A stretch of DNA of 64,000 bases. Origin: Mucilaginibacter saanensis (GTDB lineage: Bacteria; Bacteroidota; Bacteroidia; Sphingobacteriales; Sphingobacteriaceae). Position 1 is the stretch's first letter. Every line of letters starts with the position of its first letter. Under the pieces are notes generated by a model. That model saw nothing but the letters and a program-made list of their open reading frames with translations, did not search any database and was not told the DNA's origin. Both the position numbers and the translations under genes were made by a program. Positions 24,823-35,396 of the stretch are shown here, piece after piece. The stretch is taken from NCBI RefSeq assembly GCF_014200575.1, contig NZ_JACHBZ010000003.1, positions 1 through 64,000 of the forward strand, in the 5' to 3' direction.

Positions 24823-25911
24823 ATGAGTAAGCATGGCAGGATCTTAGTGGCAATGAGCGGTGGCGTTGATAGTTCGGTAGCAGCAGTAATGTTGCATGAG
24901 CAGGGCTATGAGGTTATTGGTCTTACTATGAAAACCTGGGACTACGCCTCATCTGGCGGTAGTTCAAAGGAAACTGGCTGCTGTAGCCTGGATAGCATCA
25001 ATGATGCCCGGGCCCTGGCTGTCGGTTATGGCTTTCCGCATTATATATTGGATATCAGAAATGAGTTCGGCGATTTCGTGATCGATAATTTTGTTGATGA
25101 ATACCTGGCGGGCCGCACTCCTAACCCATGTGTTTTATGCAACACCCATATTAAATGGGATGCACTTTTAAAACGTGCCGATAAGCTCGACTGCGAATTT
25201 ATTGCTACCGGGCATTATGCCAACATCCGTTTACAGGACAATGGCCGTTATGTAATATCAAAAGGCAAGGACGAGAATAAAGATCAGTCATACGTGCTTT
25301 GGGGTGTATCTCAACAAAACCTGGCACGTACCAAATTCCCTTTAGGTAGTTTCTCTAAACCCGAGATCAGGCAGATGGCTCTGGATATGGGACAAGTTGA
25401 ACTGGCAGGCAAAAGCGAAAGCTATGAAATATGCTTTGTGCCCGATAACGACTACAGAGCCTTTTTAAGACACAAAGTAGGCGACCTGGAAGAACGTGTT
25501 GCCGGTGGTAATTTCGTGCTTACAGACGGCACTATAGTAGGCAAGCACCAGGGCTATCCGTTTTATACAATAGGTCAGCGTAAAGGTTTGGGCATTGCAT
25601 TGGGGCACCCCATGTTTGTTACCAGTATTGATCCGCATACTAACACCGTTGTTTTAGGTACGGCTGATGAGTTGGAACGCAAACAAGCCTGGGTTAAGAA
25701 TCTTAACCTGGTTAAATACGCCAATATTAATGAGCCTTTAGAGGCCATTACCAAAATACGTTATAAGGATGCCGGCACTCAAAGTAGCATTGTGCAAATG
25801 GGCGAACACATGAAGGTTGATTTTCATCATACCGTATCAGGTATCGCGCCGGGACAATCTGCCGTTTTTTACGAGGGTAACGACCTGCTTGGCGGCGGTT
25901 TCCTGATGTAA
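24823..25911 (+). CDS. mnmA: tRNA-specific 2-thiouridylase MnmA
   Basis: 362 aa. The PP-loop ATP site is at the start (ILVAMSGGVDSSVAAVML). The two catalytic cysteines lie in TPNPCVLCN (residues ~100-108) and YEICFVPDNDYRAFL (~205). The C-terminal half has HQGYPFYTIGQRKGLGIALG and the final IAPGQSAVFYEGNDLLGGG. It places sulfur on U34 of Glu, Gln and Lys tRNAs using a persulfide from a relay protein. Length and all motifs are normal. It stands alone with its own promoter. Confidence 0.96.
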   Translation: MSKHGRILVAMSGGVDSSVAAVMLHEQGYEVIGLTMKTWDYASSGGSSKETGCCSLDSINDARALAVGYGFPHYILDIRNEFGDFVIDNFVDEYLAGRTPNPCVLCNTHIKWDALLKRADKLDCEFIATGHYANIRLQDNGRYVISKGKDENKDQSYVLWGVSQQNLARTKFPLGSFSKPEIRQMALDMGQVELAGKSESYEICFVPDNDYRAFLRHKVGDLEERVAGGNFVLTDGTIVGKHQGYPFYTIGQRKGLGIALGHPMFVTSIDPHTNTVVLGTADELERKQAWVKNLNLVKYANINEPLEAITKIRYKDAGTQSSIVQMGEHMKVDFHHTVSGIAPGQSAVFYEGNDLLGGGFLM

Positions 25912-26030
25912 AAATCTGCAGGCTTAACCACTTCATAACTATCCTTTACTTCAAAAATTAATAAATTAAACGTCAAGTGAATTTGCGTTTCGCATTCTTT
26001 ATGTTTTATTTGCAAAAAATAACTGCTTAA

Positions 26031-28421
26031 ATGGCCAAAAATCTACTCATTGTCGAATCTCCGGCGAAAGCCAAAACCATAGAAGGATATCTTGGTAAAG
26101 ACTTCACCGTTAAGTCAAGCTACGGCCATATCCGCGATCTGGTAAAGTCTGAAGATGCGATTGACACAGCCAATAACTTCACACAAAAATACGAAGTTCC
26201 TGCCGATAAGAAACAGGTGGTAAGCGAGTTAAAGAAATTAGCTAAAGAAGCAGAGATGGTTTGGCTGGCATCGGACGAGGACCGTGAGGGAGAGGCTATA
26301 TCGTGGCATTTATTTGAAACTTTAGGATTAAAAGATGCCACCACTAAACGCATCGTTTTTCATGAAATAACCAAACCAGCCATTTTACGTGCAATTGATA
26401 CCCCGCGTAAAATTGACTATAACCTGGTTAATGCCCAACAGGCACGCCGTGTATTAGACAGGTTGGTAGGTTTTGAACTCTCTCCCGTTTTATGGAAAAA
26501 AGTTAAACCATCACTTTCAGCAGGTCGTGTACAATCAGTTGCAGTTAGGTTGATTGTTGATCGCGAAAGAGATATCAATAAATTTAAGTCGGAAGCAGCT
26601 TTTAAAATAGTGGCCATATTTGGTAAAGGTAAAGAAGCGTTTAAAGCCGAACTACCGGAGCGTTTTGCCCAGCAGGAAGATGCCGAAAAGTTTTTAGCCG
26701 ATTGCATAGGTGCTGATTTTGATGTTCGGTTGTTAGAAACCAAACCGGCTAAACGTTCGCCAGCGGCTCCCTTTACTACCTCTACCCTGCAACAGGAAGC
26801 AAGCAGAAAGCTTGGTTATTCTGTAGCGCGCACCATGCAAGTGGCGCAAAGACTGTATGAGTCTGGGTATATTACTTATATGCGTACAGACTCTGTAAAC
26901 TTGTCTGAAACTGCTTTAAATGCTGCTCAACAGGAAATTGTATCGGCTTATGGCGACAAATACCATCAGTTAAGAAAATATAAAACAAAAAACGCAAGCG
27001 CGCAGGAGGCTCACGAAGCCATCAGGCCAACTTATTTCAATAACCATTCCATTGATGGTGAGTCAAATGAAAAGCGTTTATATGAACTGATCTGGAAACG
27101 TGCGATAGCTTCCCAAATGAGCGAAGCGCAATTTGAAAAAACTACAGCAAAAATCAGTATATCAAGCCGTAAGGAAGAATTAACTGCTAATGGCGAAGTG
27201 ATGAAGTTTGATGGCTTCCTGAAAGTTTATCTTGAATCAGACGATGATGAGGATGATAACCAACAGGATGGTGATAATACAATGTTGCCTCCTTTAACCA
27301 GAGGACAACGCCTGGCACTGCAGGAAATGTCGGCAACCGAACGCTTTTCACGCCCGCCGGCAAGATATACCGAGGCCAGTCTGGTAAAAAAACTGGAGGA
27401 ACTGGGTATAGGGCGTCCGTCAACCTACGCTCCTACTATATCAACCATACAAAACCGTGGTTATGTAGTTAAGGAAGAACGTGAAGGTAAAGTAAGAAAC
27501 TTCAGGGTGTTAACCTTAAAGGCCGGTGCTATTGTTAAAGAAAATAAAACAGAAAATACAGGAGCCGAACGCGGTAAATTATTCCCTACTGATATTGGTG
27601 CGGTTGTAAACGATTTCCTGGTACAATATTTTAATGATATTGTTGACTTTAACTTTACCGCCAGCGTTGAGAAACAATTTGATGAGATAGCACAGGGGTT
27701 GAAAGAATGGACAGCCATGCTGCACGACTTTTATAATCCTTTCCATAAAGAAGTGCAAACCACTATCGAAACCGCAGATAAGGCAACCGGCGAACGCGAG
27801 CTTGGAGTTCATCCCGAGAACGGTAAAAAAATATCTGTTCGTATTGGCCGGTACGGCCCGTTTGTACAGGTTGGAGATAGTGCTACAGAAGAAAATGAAG
27901 AAAAGCCGCTATACGCCAGTTTAAGAAATGGTCAGAGTATTGAAACCATTAGTCTGGAGGAAGCGCTGGAATTATTTAAACTGCCAAAAGCAGTTGGAGA
28001 ATATGAAGGCAAGGTAATGAAAGTGGCCATTGGTCGTTTTGGGCCTTATATCAGCCATAACAGCGCGTTTATCTCTCTACCGAAAGAAATAGACCCTTTG
28101 GATGTAACTGAAGAACAGGCTATAGAACTGATCATCGCAAAACGCAAAAAGGATGCTGAAAAGCTGATAAAGGCGTTTGACGAAGATCCGGAGGTAAAGG
28201 TATTGAATGGCAGATGGGGACCTTATATAGAATTTGGCAAATTAAACGTTAAAATACCTAAGGATAAGGATCCTTTAACACTCACCTTTGAAGAGTGTAA
28301 AGCCTTGGCTGATGCCATGCCTAAGGATGCTAAAAAAGGACGCTTTGGCAAAGCAGCGGCCGCAAAACCTGCAGCAAAAAAAGCACCGGCAAAGAAAAAG
28401 GCACCAGCTAAAAAGAAATGA
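26031..28421 (+). CDS. topA: DNA topoisomerase I
   Basis: 796 aa type IA topoisomerase that relaxes negative supercoils. Residues 1-~120 are the Toprim domain (KNLLIVESPAKAKTIEGYLG, WLASDEDREGEAISWHLFE). The active-site tyrosine is in SGYITYMRTDSVNLSETA (~residue 283), followed by QEAHEAIRPT. The C-terminal third replaces zinc fingers with repeated topoisomerase C-terminal modules carrying GRYGPFVQVG, GRFGPYIS and GRWGPYIEFG. It ends in a lysine/alanine-rich tail (AKKAPAKKKAPAKKK), typical of Bacteroidota enzymes and probably DNA-binding. Confidence 0.97.
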   Translation: MAKNLLIVESPAKAKTIEGYLGKDFTVKSSYGHIRDLVKSEDAIDTANNFTQKYEVPADKKQVVSELKKLAKEAEMVWLASDEDREGEAISWHLFETLGLKDATTKRIVFHEITKPAILRAIDTPRKIDYNLVNAQQARRVLDRLVGFELSPVLWKKVKPSLSAGRVQSVAVRLIVDRERDINKFKSEAAFKIVAIFGKGKEAFKAELPERFAQQEDAEKFLADCIGADFDVRLLETKPAKRSPAAPFTTSTLQQEASRKLGYSVARTMQVAQRLYESGYITYMRTDSVNLSETALNAAQQEIVSAYGDKYHQLRKYKTKNASAQEAHEAIRPTYFNNHSIDGESNEKRLYELIWKRAIASQMSEAQFEKTTAKISISSRKEELTANGEVMKFDGFLKVYLESDDDEDDNQQDGDNTMLPPLTRGQRLALQEMSATERFSRPPARYTEASLVKKLEELGIGRPSTYAPTISTIQNRGYVVKEEREGKVRNFRVLTLKAGAIVKENKTENTGAERGKLFPTDIGAVVNDFLVQYFNDIVDFNFTASVEKQFDEIAQGLKEWTAMLHDFYNPFHKEVQTTIETADKATGERELGVHPENGKKISVRIGRYGPFVQVGDSATEENEEKPLYASLRNGQSIETISLEEALELFKLPKAVGEYEGKVMKVAIGRFGPYISHNSAFISLPKEIDPLDVTEEQAIELIIAKRKKDAEKLIKAFDEDPEVKVLNGRWGPYIEFGKLNVKIPKDKDPLTLTFEECKALADAMPKDAKKGRFGKAAAAKPAAKKAPAKKKAPAKKK

Positions 28422-28519
28422 TTTTTAGTGAATGGTTAATTAGGTTCATTAAGTGAATGGTTTTTCTACTGTTTACTTAACTGCCTACCTGATTAACCAC
28501 TCAACAAATCAACTAAAAT

Positions 28520-28924
28520 ATGATAAAAGATCTTCCGGAAAACAACGTAAAGGACATTGCCATAGCAGTAGCATTAGAAAGCGAGAGCGTTGAAAGCAAG
28601 ATTTGGTATGTATATCTTATCAACCTTAAAAACGAGCCTATTGAAAATGTATTGGTAACGTCCAAGGGCTATGGCGAAAAGGATGGTATACCAGTAAAAA
28701 CCTCTACGTTAAGGCACATGTTTCCGGCGGTTCCCAACCAATCATATAAACTCATTGAACCTATTGACGAGCAAACATTCGGGTTGAATAATGAATATTG
28801 GCTCAGTTATTATATCGGCACAAATATCTATGATAAAAAGTTCATCTTTTTACCTGAAAGTATTGTGGAAATGAATTTCATTAAACTACCTGTTTTAAAT
28901 AAACCAGGTGTCATGATATTATAA
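28520..28924 (+). CDS. Conserved-looking protein of unknown function
   Basis: 134 aa, no signal peptide or membrane helix, mixed alpha/beta composition. It starts MIKDLPENNVKDIAIAVALE and contains IWYVYLINLKNEPIENVLVT and NEYWLSYYIGTNIYDKKFIF. Its codon usage resembles its neighbours and the product is rich in aromatic and charged residues, consistent with a real cytoplasmic protein. I recall similar proteins beside topA in related genomes but cannot verify this here. It starts 98 bases after topA, behind an imperfect inverted repeat (about 28429-28506). Confidence 0.7.
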   Translation: MIKDLPENNVKDIAIAVALESESVESKIWYVYLINLKNEPIENVLVTSKGYGEKDGIPVKTSTLRHMFPAVPNQSYKLIEPIDEQTFGLNNEYWLSYYIGTNIYDKKFIFLPESIVEMNFIKLPVLNKPGVMIL

Positions 28925-29097
28925 ACATCCGAAAATAAGCTGGGTTTATAGTAGGTGTTATTACCACACCACATAAATACTAAGATAGTACAGGGGGTAA
29001 CGCTAACCACCAGTTTAACATGCTAAAATAAGTTTGCTGTTTAATTATTTATTATCATAAATTTTATAATTTACATGATATTAAATAAACCTATTTC

Positions 29098-32000
29098 ATG
29101 GAAAACGGATATACCAAGTTCCGCAGGCGTAAAAGCTTGATCACCATCAGTGTGTCCCTTGTGCTGATTTTGTTAATTGTTTACATTATTGCCAGTGCCC
29201 GTAAAACTACCGTAGTAGACCCTGCCTTCAGCAAGTATATTGAATCATACACCACCGGTGTTATATCAAAAGAGAGTGCCATACGCATACGCCTGGCCAG
29301 TCAGGTACAGGTTACCCACCAGCAAAACGAACAGCTCAGCGATGATCTTTTTGATTTCTCTCCTGCCATAAAGGGAAAAGCATATTGGATAGACGCACGT
29401 ACCATTGAATTTAGACCAGCAACCAAACTCGATCCTGAAAAAGACTATACCGCCGATTTTAATTTAGGCAAACTGATAGATGTCACGAAGAAGTTTGATC
29501 ATTTCAAATTCGGATTTCAGGTGGTAAAACCCGACTTTAACGTAAGTTTTGACGGCTTACAAACCGCAACCAGTACCTCCACAGATGAAATGAAACTGAA
29601 TGGTACCGTACAAACCGCCGATACCGAAGATCCCTCTCTTATTGAAAAGCTGATAACCGTAAATTATGAATTTCCGGTTAAAGTGAGCTGGGAGCACAAC
29701 ACGGGTACCAAAACGCACCATTTTAAAGTAACAGGCTTAAAAAGGCAATCAGGTAAAGTTACACAGGCTACTATTAGCTGGGATGGCAGCAGTTTAAATG
29801 TAGATAAAAAAGGCGGGCAGCATTTTGATGTGCCTGCTATAGGCGACTTTAAGGTATTGGCCATTCGCGCCGTGCAGGATAACGATCAGTATGTATTGGT
29901 TCAGTTTTCTGATGCTATCATGATTGGCCAGGAACTTAACGGCCTTATAGGTATTAACAACATTGCCGATGCTGCCTACACTATTGATGGTAGCACCGTA
30001 AAGGTTTATGCCACGGAGCGCTTACAGGGCAACTACAGCGTATTTGTAAATGAAGGGGTTGAAAACATATCCCACAAAAAAATCACCAAAACCTACACGG
30101 CAAACGTATTTTTTGAAAACCGACTGCCCAATGTAACCATACCCGGCAAAGGTGTTATATTACCCGACTCGGGCAAACTAATGATGCCTTTTGAAGCCGT
30201 GAATTTAAATGCTGTTGATGTAGACATCATTAAAATATATGAAAATAACGTACCGCAATATTTTCAGAACAACGGTTTTGATGGCGGTGTTGAACTACGG
30301 CAGGTAGGCAAGCCTATTGTTCAAAAAACTATTAGGCTTGACGCAGATAAGAGCTTGAATCTAAGCAAAAAAAATCGCTTTATGCTGGATATCGACCAAA
30401 TGATCCGCACAGAACCGGGTGCAATTTATCGTGTAGTAATTGGTTTCAGAAAAGAGTATTCCCTGTACAACTGCAGCATAGCCGGCGCAGGCACTAAAGG
30501 ACAAAATGACGAAGGTGATGAATATGGCGGCGATGATTACAGCAACAATAGCGGCAAGGTAAGCGACGAGGACGATGACTTTTGGTCGAGATATGATAAT
30601 TTTTATCCCGATGGATATAAATGGCAGGACAGGGATAACGCCTGTACCCCTTCCTACTTCACCAAACAGCGCTGGGCAACACGAAATATCATTGCATCAA
30701 ACATCGGTCTTATAGCCAAGCGCGGCACGGGTAACAGTATGATGGTAGCCGTAACCAATATTTTAAGTGCCCAGCCAATGGACGGCGTGGAACTTGAATT
30801 ACTGGATTATCAAAAACAGGTGATCTATAAAACCACGTCAGGTGCCGATGGCATTGCTAAATTTGATCTGAAGCGTAAACCTTACCTGCTGGTAGCAAAA
30901 AAAGGAGCACAACGCGGTTATTTAAAACTTGATGATGGCAGTTCTCTGCCCCTCACCCGTTTTAATGTTGGCGGCGAGGAGATACAAAGTGGCTTAAAGG
31001 GTTTTATTTATGGCGAACGCGGCGTATGGCGTCCTGGCGACTCCATATATGTTTCTTTTATTCTTGAAGATAAATTAAAGACACTGCCACCAGACCACCC
31101 GGTGGAGTTTGAACTATATGACCCTAGCGGTAAGCTTTACCGGCGCATTAACAAAACCAATGCATTAGATGGCTTTTATAGCTTTCATACGGCAACCGAA
31201 ACCTCGTCACCTACCGGTAACTGGACAGCCAAGGTAAAAGTTGGCGGAGCCTTATTTGAGAAAAAGATAAAGGTAGAAACCATTATGCCTAACCGCATGA
31301 AGTTAAGCCTGTCATTCGGTGGGGTATCTGAATTAACCAAGGGAAATAATACCGACGGTAAGCTAAGTGCACAATGGCTGTTTGGCGGTGCCGCACAAAA
31401 TCTAAAAGTCAAGGTGGATGCGTTTTTGTCGCCACAGGCCACCATTTTTAAAAAATATGAGGGCTACGTTTTTGACGACCCTACACTTGCATTTAATACC
31501 CAGACCCAAACCGTTTTTGATGGAAAGCTCAATGCCGAGGGTATTGCCCCCGTTAATGCCAATGTTAATGTAGAAAAACAGGCTCCAGGACAGTTAAGAG
31601 CTAATTTTGTAGTAAAAGTTTTTGAGCCCGGTGGTAATTTCAGCATACAGCAAACCACCATGCCTTATAATGTTTACACGGGATATGTTGGCATTAAAAC
31701 ACCTGCAGGCAGTGAGCTTTCGGGTATGCTGGTTACCGATAAAGACCACCAGGTAGATATTGCTGATGTTGATGTAAATGGCAACGCCTTAACCGGTACA
31801 CGCAACGTACAATTAGAGTTATATAAAGTACAATGGCGTTGGTGGTGGGATCAAACCGGCGACGAAACCAGTAATTTTACGCAGGATAAGCTTAATAAAC
31901 TTATTAAGGCCGAAACAGTTCAGCTTAATAATGGCCGCGGCAAATGGACATTGCGTATCCCCAAAGCCGACTGGGGCCGTTACCTGATCAAAGTAAAAGA

Positions 32001-34698
32001 TGAACAAACCGGGCACTCTACAGGTAAATTTATTTATGTGGATTGGCCAAACTGGTCAGAAAGACTACAGCAAAGCAACCCCACAGAGGCTGCGATGCTA
32101 TCATTCACATCAGACAAAACAAGTTATAAGGTTGGTGAACAGGCCACATTAACCATCCCTACCGCCGCTGATGGCCGTGCGCTAATTAGTTTTGAAAACG
32201 GAAGCAAGGTTTTAAAAACTACCTGGATTAATACTCAAAAAGGACAAACCCAATACCGCTTTACAGTTGATGAAAACATGGCTCCTAACGTATTTGTAAA
32301 CGTTACCTTGCTGCAAAGGCATGCACAAACCATAAACGATTTACCCATACGCATGTATGGCGCAATCCCTTTGCAGGTAGATAATCCCGAAACAATATTA
32401 AAGCCAATGATCAGTATGTCTGATAAGATCAGGCCCGAAACACAGTCGGCAATTACGGTATCAGAAGCATCGGGTAAGGAAATGACATATACCATAGCTA
32501 TAGTTGACGAAGGTTTACTGGATATCACCAATTACAAAACCCCTGATCCGCATGATGCCTTTTATGCCCGCGAAGCGCTTGGCGTAAAAACCTGGGATTT
32601 GTTTGATTATGTGATAGGCGCTTTTGGTGGTGGCCTGGAGCGTATTTTAAGCATAGGCGGCGATGGTAATCTCGGCACCAACAAAAATGTATCTGTAAAC
32701 CGTTTTAAGCCGGTTGTGAAATTTATGGGGCCATTTCACCTTAGCAAGGGCGAAATACAAACCACACCCTTTAAACTCCCCCAATACGTAGGTTCTGTTA
32801 AGGCTATGGTAATTGCAGGGCACGATGGCAGCTATGGCTTTGCAGACAAGGCTGTGGCTGTTAAAAAACCATTAATGATTCTGGCTACGCTGCCGCGCGT
32901 GCTGGGCCCTTCAGAAAAAGTACAACTACCGGTTACCGTTTTTGCTATGGAGCCTAATATTAAAACGGTTACCGTATCCGTACAATCAAACGCATTCAGC
33001 AACCTGACGGGTAACAATTCAAAAACACTCACCTTTACCAAAACCGGTGATCAGTTAGTTACCTTTGACCTGAACGTTAAGGACTTTGTAGGGGTAGGTA
33101 AAGTAAAGATCATCGCCAAAAGCGGATCAGAAACAGCGGCTTACGATGTAGAACTCAATGTACGCAACCCAAATCCACCGGTAACACGGGTATTAGAAAA
33201 AGAGCTTAAACCTGGCGAAATCTGGAATACCGCCTATCAGCCGGTTGGCATTAGCGGCACTAATAAGAACACATTAGAAATAGCCTCCATCCCACCGTTA
33301 AACCTTAGTAAACGACTTGACTACCTGATAGCTTATCCGCATGGCTGTGTGGAGCAAACTACTTCTTCAGCATTTCCACAGTTATATTTAAGTCAGCTGC
33401 TTGACCTCTCACCTATTCAAAAAGCCGAGGCCGAGCGTAATATCAAAGCCACCATTAGCAGGTTAAATGGGTTTCAGGTACAGGGAGGTGGTTTAAGCTA
33501 CTGGCCAGATGGCGGTAGTGCAGACGAATGGGGCACCAACTACGCCGGACATTTTATGCTGGCTGCCCAGGCAAAGGGATACAGTATGCCTTTAGGTTTT
33601 ATTGAACAATGGAAAAAATACCAGAAACAAAAAGCGCTGACATGGGCACCTGATCCGCATAGCTTTTATGGCGATGACCTGAATCAGGCTTATCGTTTAT
33701 ACTTGCTTGCTTTAGCCCGATCACCCGAATTAGGAGCAATGAACCGCCTGCGCGAATTTAAATATTTGAGCATTGAAGCAAAATGGCGCTTAGCAGCGGC
33801 CTACAAACTGTCAGGACAACCAGAAATGGGTTTACGAATGATTGCCGGTTTGCCCACTACCATTAAATCATATTACACCATGTACGGTACTTACGGTTCT
33901 GATCTGCGTGATGAGGCGATGATTCTGGAAACCCTTACCCTGCTCGGTCAGCAACAAAGGGCGGCTGCTTTATTACGTACTGTTGCCGCTCGCCTATCCC
34001 AGGATGATTGGTATAGCACACAAACTACTGCTTACTCACTTATTGCCATTGCCCAATATTGCGGCCAAAACCAGGCTTCCAGTAAACTAACTTTTAATTA
34101 CCAGGCGGGTGCTGCTAAAACTGATGTTAATTCAGCATCTTATATGTGGCAGGCAGGCTTAGCAGTAAATGGAGGTAAAGTATCGGTTAAGAACAACGGC
34201 ACCAATAAACTATACATCAGATTAATACAAAGAGGACAACCATCATCAGGCCTTGACGTTAAAACCTTTATTGATCCGCAGGTTATGCAGATGAGGGTTG
34301 GATATTTTACCATGGGCGGCAAACCAATTGATCCTGCATCTTTAAAACAAGGGACTGATTTTGTAGCACAGGTGAACATCAAAAATCCGGGCAGGCGTGG
34401 CCGCTATGATAACCTAGCGCTTACACAGATATTCCCTTCGGGATGGGAGATTCTGAATAGCCGGATGTTAAATAACGATGAAGTATTTAAATCATCCCCG
34501 TCTGATTACCGTGATATCCGCGATGACCGGGTGAATACTTATTTTAGTTTAACAGAAGGCAAAGAGGTTACTTATTACGTAATGCTGAATGCGGCCTATG
34601 CTGGTCATTATTACCTACCTGCGGTTTATTGCGAGGCGATGTATAACAACTCCATCAACAGCCTTATTAAAGGCCAATGGGTTGATGTGGTAAAATAG
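29098..34698 (+). CDS. Giant bacterial alpha-2-macroglobulin family protein
   Basis: 1866 aa. An N-terminal membrane anchor (residues ~14-33, LITISVSLVLILLIVYIIAS) places the bulk in the periplasm. The chain is mainly beta-sandwich MG domains; the MG2-like segment GFIYGERGVWRPGDSIYVSF is near residue 640. A thioester motif GCVEQ has Cys at 1417 and Gln at 1420, inside the helical complement-like domain (AYPHGCVEQTTSSAFPQLYL). Bacterial relatives trap proteases that enter the periplasm by covalent linkage through the thioester. They are often paired with penicillin-binding protein PbpC; here the next thing downstream is a ruined insertion sequence and no pbpC is present. Confidence 0.93.
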   Translation: MENGYTKFRRRKSLITISVSLVLILLIVYIIASARKTTVVDPAFSKYIESYTTGVISKESAIRIRLASQVQVTHQQNEQLSDDLFDFSPAIKGKAYWIDARTIEFRPATKLDPEKDYTADFNLGKLIDVTKKFDHFKFGFQVVKPDFNVSFDGLQTATSTSTDEMKLNGTVQTADTEDPSLIEKLITVNYEFPVKVSWEHNTGTKTHHFKVTGLKRQSGKVTQATISWDGSSLNVDKKGGQHFDVPAIGDFKVLAIRAVQDNDQYVLVQFSDAIMIGQELNGLIGINNIADAAYTIDGSTVKVYATERLQGNYSVFVNEGVENISHKKITKTYTANVFFENRLPNVTIPGKGVILPDSGKLMMPFEAVNLNAVDVDIIKIYENNVPQYFQNNGFDGGVELRQVGKPIVQKTIRLDADKSLNLSKKNRFMLDIDQMIRTEPGAIYRVVIGFRKEYSLYNCSIAGAGTKGQNDEGDEYGGDDYSNNSGKVSDEDDDFWSRYDNFYPDGYKWQDRDNACTPSYFTKQRWATRNIIASNIGLIAKRGTGNSMMVAVTNILSAQPMDGVELELLDYQKQVIYKTTSGADGIAKFDLKRKPYLLVAKKGAQRGYLKLDDGSSLPLTRFNVGGEEIQSGLKGFIYGERGVWRPGDSIYVSFILEDKLKTLPPDHPVEFELYDPSGKLYRRINKTNALDGFYSFHTATETSSPTGNWTAKVKVGGALFEKKIKVETIMPNRMKLSLSFGGVSELTKGNNTDGKLSAQWLFGGAAQNLKVKVDAFLSPQATIFKKYEGYVFDDPTLAFNTQTQTVFDGKLNAEGIAPVNANVNVEKQAPGQLRANFVVKVFEPGGNFSIQQTTMPYNVYTGYVGIKTPAGSELSGMLVTDKDHQVDIADVDVNGNALTGTRNVQLELYKVQWRWWWDQTGDETSNFTQDKLNKLIKAETVQLNNGRGKWTLRIPKADWGRYLIKVKDEQTGHSTGKFIYVDWPNWSERLQQSNPTEAAMLSFTSDKTSYKVGEQATLTIPTAADGRALISFENGSKVLKTTWINTQKGQTQYRFTVDENMAPNVFVNVTLLQRHAQTINDLPIRMYGAIPLQVDNPETILKPMISMSDKIRPETQSAITVSEASGKEMTYTIAIVDEGLLDITNYKTPDPHDAFYAREALGVKTWDLFDYVIGAFGGGLERILSIGGDGNLGTNKNVSVNRFKPVVKFMGPFHLSKGEIQTTPFKLPQYVGSVKAMVIAGHDGSYGFADKAVAVKKPLMILATLPRVLGPSEKVQLPVTVFAMEPNIKTVTVSVQSNAFSNLTGNNSKTLTFTKTGDQLVTFDLNVKDFVGVGKVKIIAKSGSETAAYDVELNVRNPNPPVTRVLEKELKPGEIWNTAYQPVGISGTNKNTLEIASIPPLNLSKRLDYLIAYPHGCVEQTTSSAFPQLYLSQLLDLSPIQKAEAERNIKATISRLNGFQVQGGGLSYWPDGGSADEWGTNYAGHFMLAAQAKGYSMPLGFIEQWKKYQKQKALTWAPDPHSFYGDDLNQAYRLYLLALARSPELGAMNRLREFKYLSIEAKWRLAAAYKLSGQPEMGLRMIAGLPTTIKSYYTMYGTYGSDLRDEAMILETLTLLGQQQRAAALLRTVAARLSQDDWYSTQTTAYSLIAIAQYCGQNQASSKLTFNYQAGAAKTDVNSASYMWQAGLAVNGGKVSVKNNGTNKLYIRLIQRGQPSSGLDVKTFIDPQVMQMRVGYFTMGGKPIDPASLKQGTDFVAQVNIKNPGRRGRYDNLALTQIFPSGWEILNSRMLNNDEVFKSSPSDYRDIRDDRVNTYFSLTEGKEVTYYVMLNAAYAGHYYLPAVYCEAMYNNSINSLIKGQWVDVVK

Positions 34699-34718
34699 AA
34701 AATCCCTAAAACAGAAAG

Positions 34719-35059
34719 AGGCCGTATCATAAAATCATGATCAGCCTGTTTTTATTTAACAAGCTCAATATCAAGACATTATTAAAAAAATATATCATAT
34801 CTGGGGCAGATCAAGCTATCACTCACAGATGCTGCTTAAAGTGTTGGTTTATGGCGATGTAACCAATATGTACTCCAGACGCAAACTGGCTGCTTCCCGT
34901 AAAGAAAGTGTTTACTTGATGTGGTTAAGGCTATCCTGACCATAATACGATCAAAGTTAACCGGATCATGGAGGGCATGAAAACCTTAACAGGCTAAAGA
35001 AGCAGGCTTATGAACTGCTCAACAGCGAAGAACGTATACAACGGCGAAAGAAACGGTGA
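34719..35059 (+). mobile_element. Degraded IS1182-like insertion sequence remnant
   Basis: Transposase pieces are recognisable in different frames. One reads SYHSQMLLKVLVYGDVTNMY and ESVYLMWLRLS before a stop (34814-34944). Another is DHNTIKVNRIMEGMKTLTG, and a third is KKQAYELLNSEERIQRRKKR, ending 35059. They match the N-terminal part of IS1182/IS5-superfamily transposases (pattern YHPQMLLKVLVYGY...YSSRK). The sequence AGAGGCCGTATCATAA near 34719 resembles the left terminal repeat of such elements. The catalytic DDE core and right end are gone. Confidence 0.75.
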
Positions 35060-35169
35060 CTTTCAGGCTTACTAATATCTATGCTTAACTTTTCTTCCCC
35101 GCAACTTTTCCGACTGATCCACCATGGCTTCAGGCGATTTCGCACATCGGCAAAATTGCCATTAAACAA

Positions 35170-35197
35170 AAAGGCCTCCCTTAAAAAGGAGGCCTTT
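35170..35197 (-). terminator. Terminator of tRNA-Leu(UAG)
   Basis: A 10-bp stem AAAGGCCTCC (35170-35179) pairs with GGAGGCCTTT (35188-35197). On the minus strand it is followed by TTTTTGTTT, 25 bases after the tRNA end. Confidence 0.85.
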
Positions 35198-35221
35198 GGG
35201 GATTCAAAACAGAATCCGGTG

Positions 35222-35303
35222 TGCGGAAGAAGGGACTCGAACCCCCACGCCGTGAAGCGCCAGATCCTAAGTCTGGTGCGGCTACCAATTACGCCACTTC
35301 CGC
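35222..35303 (-). tRNA. tRNA-Leu (anticodon UAG)
   Basis: The minus strand gives a full cloverleaf of 82 bases. The acceptor GCGGAAG pairs with CTTCCGC, the discriminator is A, and the anticodon loop CTTAGGA has TAG as anticodon. There is a short variable arm and the T-loop is GGTTCGAGTCC. CCA is not encoded directly. Class II length fits leucine. Confidence 0.95.
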
Positions 35304-35396
35304 ATTAGGATTTTAACAGGTCGCAAAGATAGCGTTTAAAGCTAAATATTAAAACAAAATTTTCGTTTTTTGTCTATCTACCTCATTTCTTTGACA

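Noticed and set aside
35081..35308. 75-codon plus-strand frame after the IS remnant
   Set aside because: It covers the tRNA terminator and the antisense strand of tRNA-Leu(UAG); no coding character.
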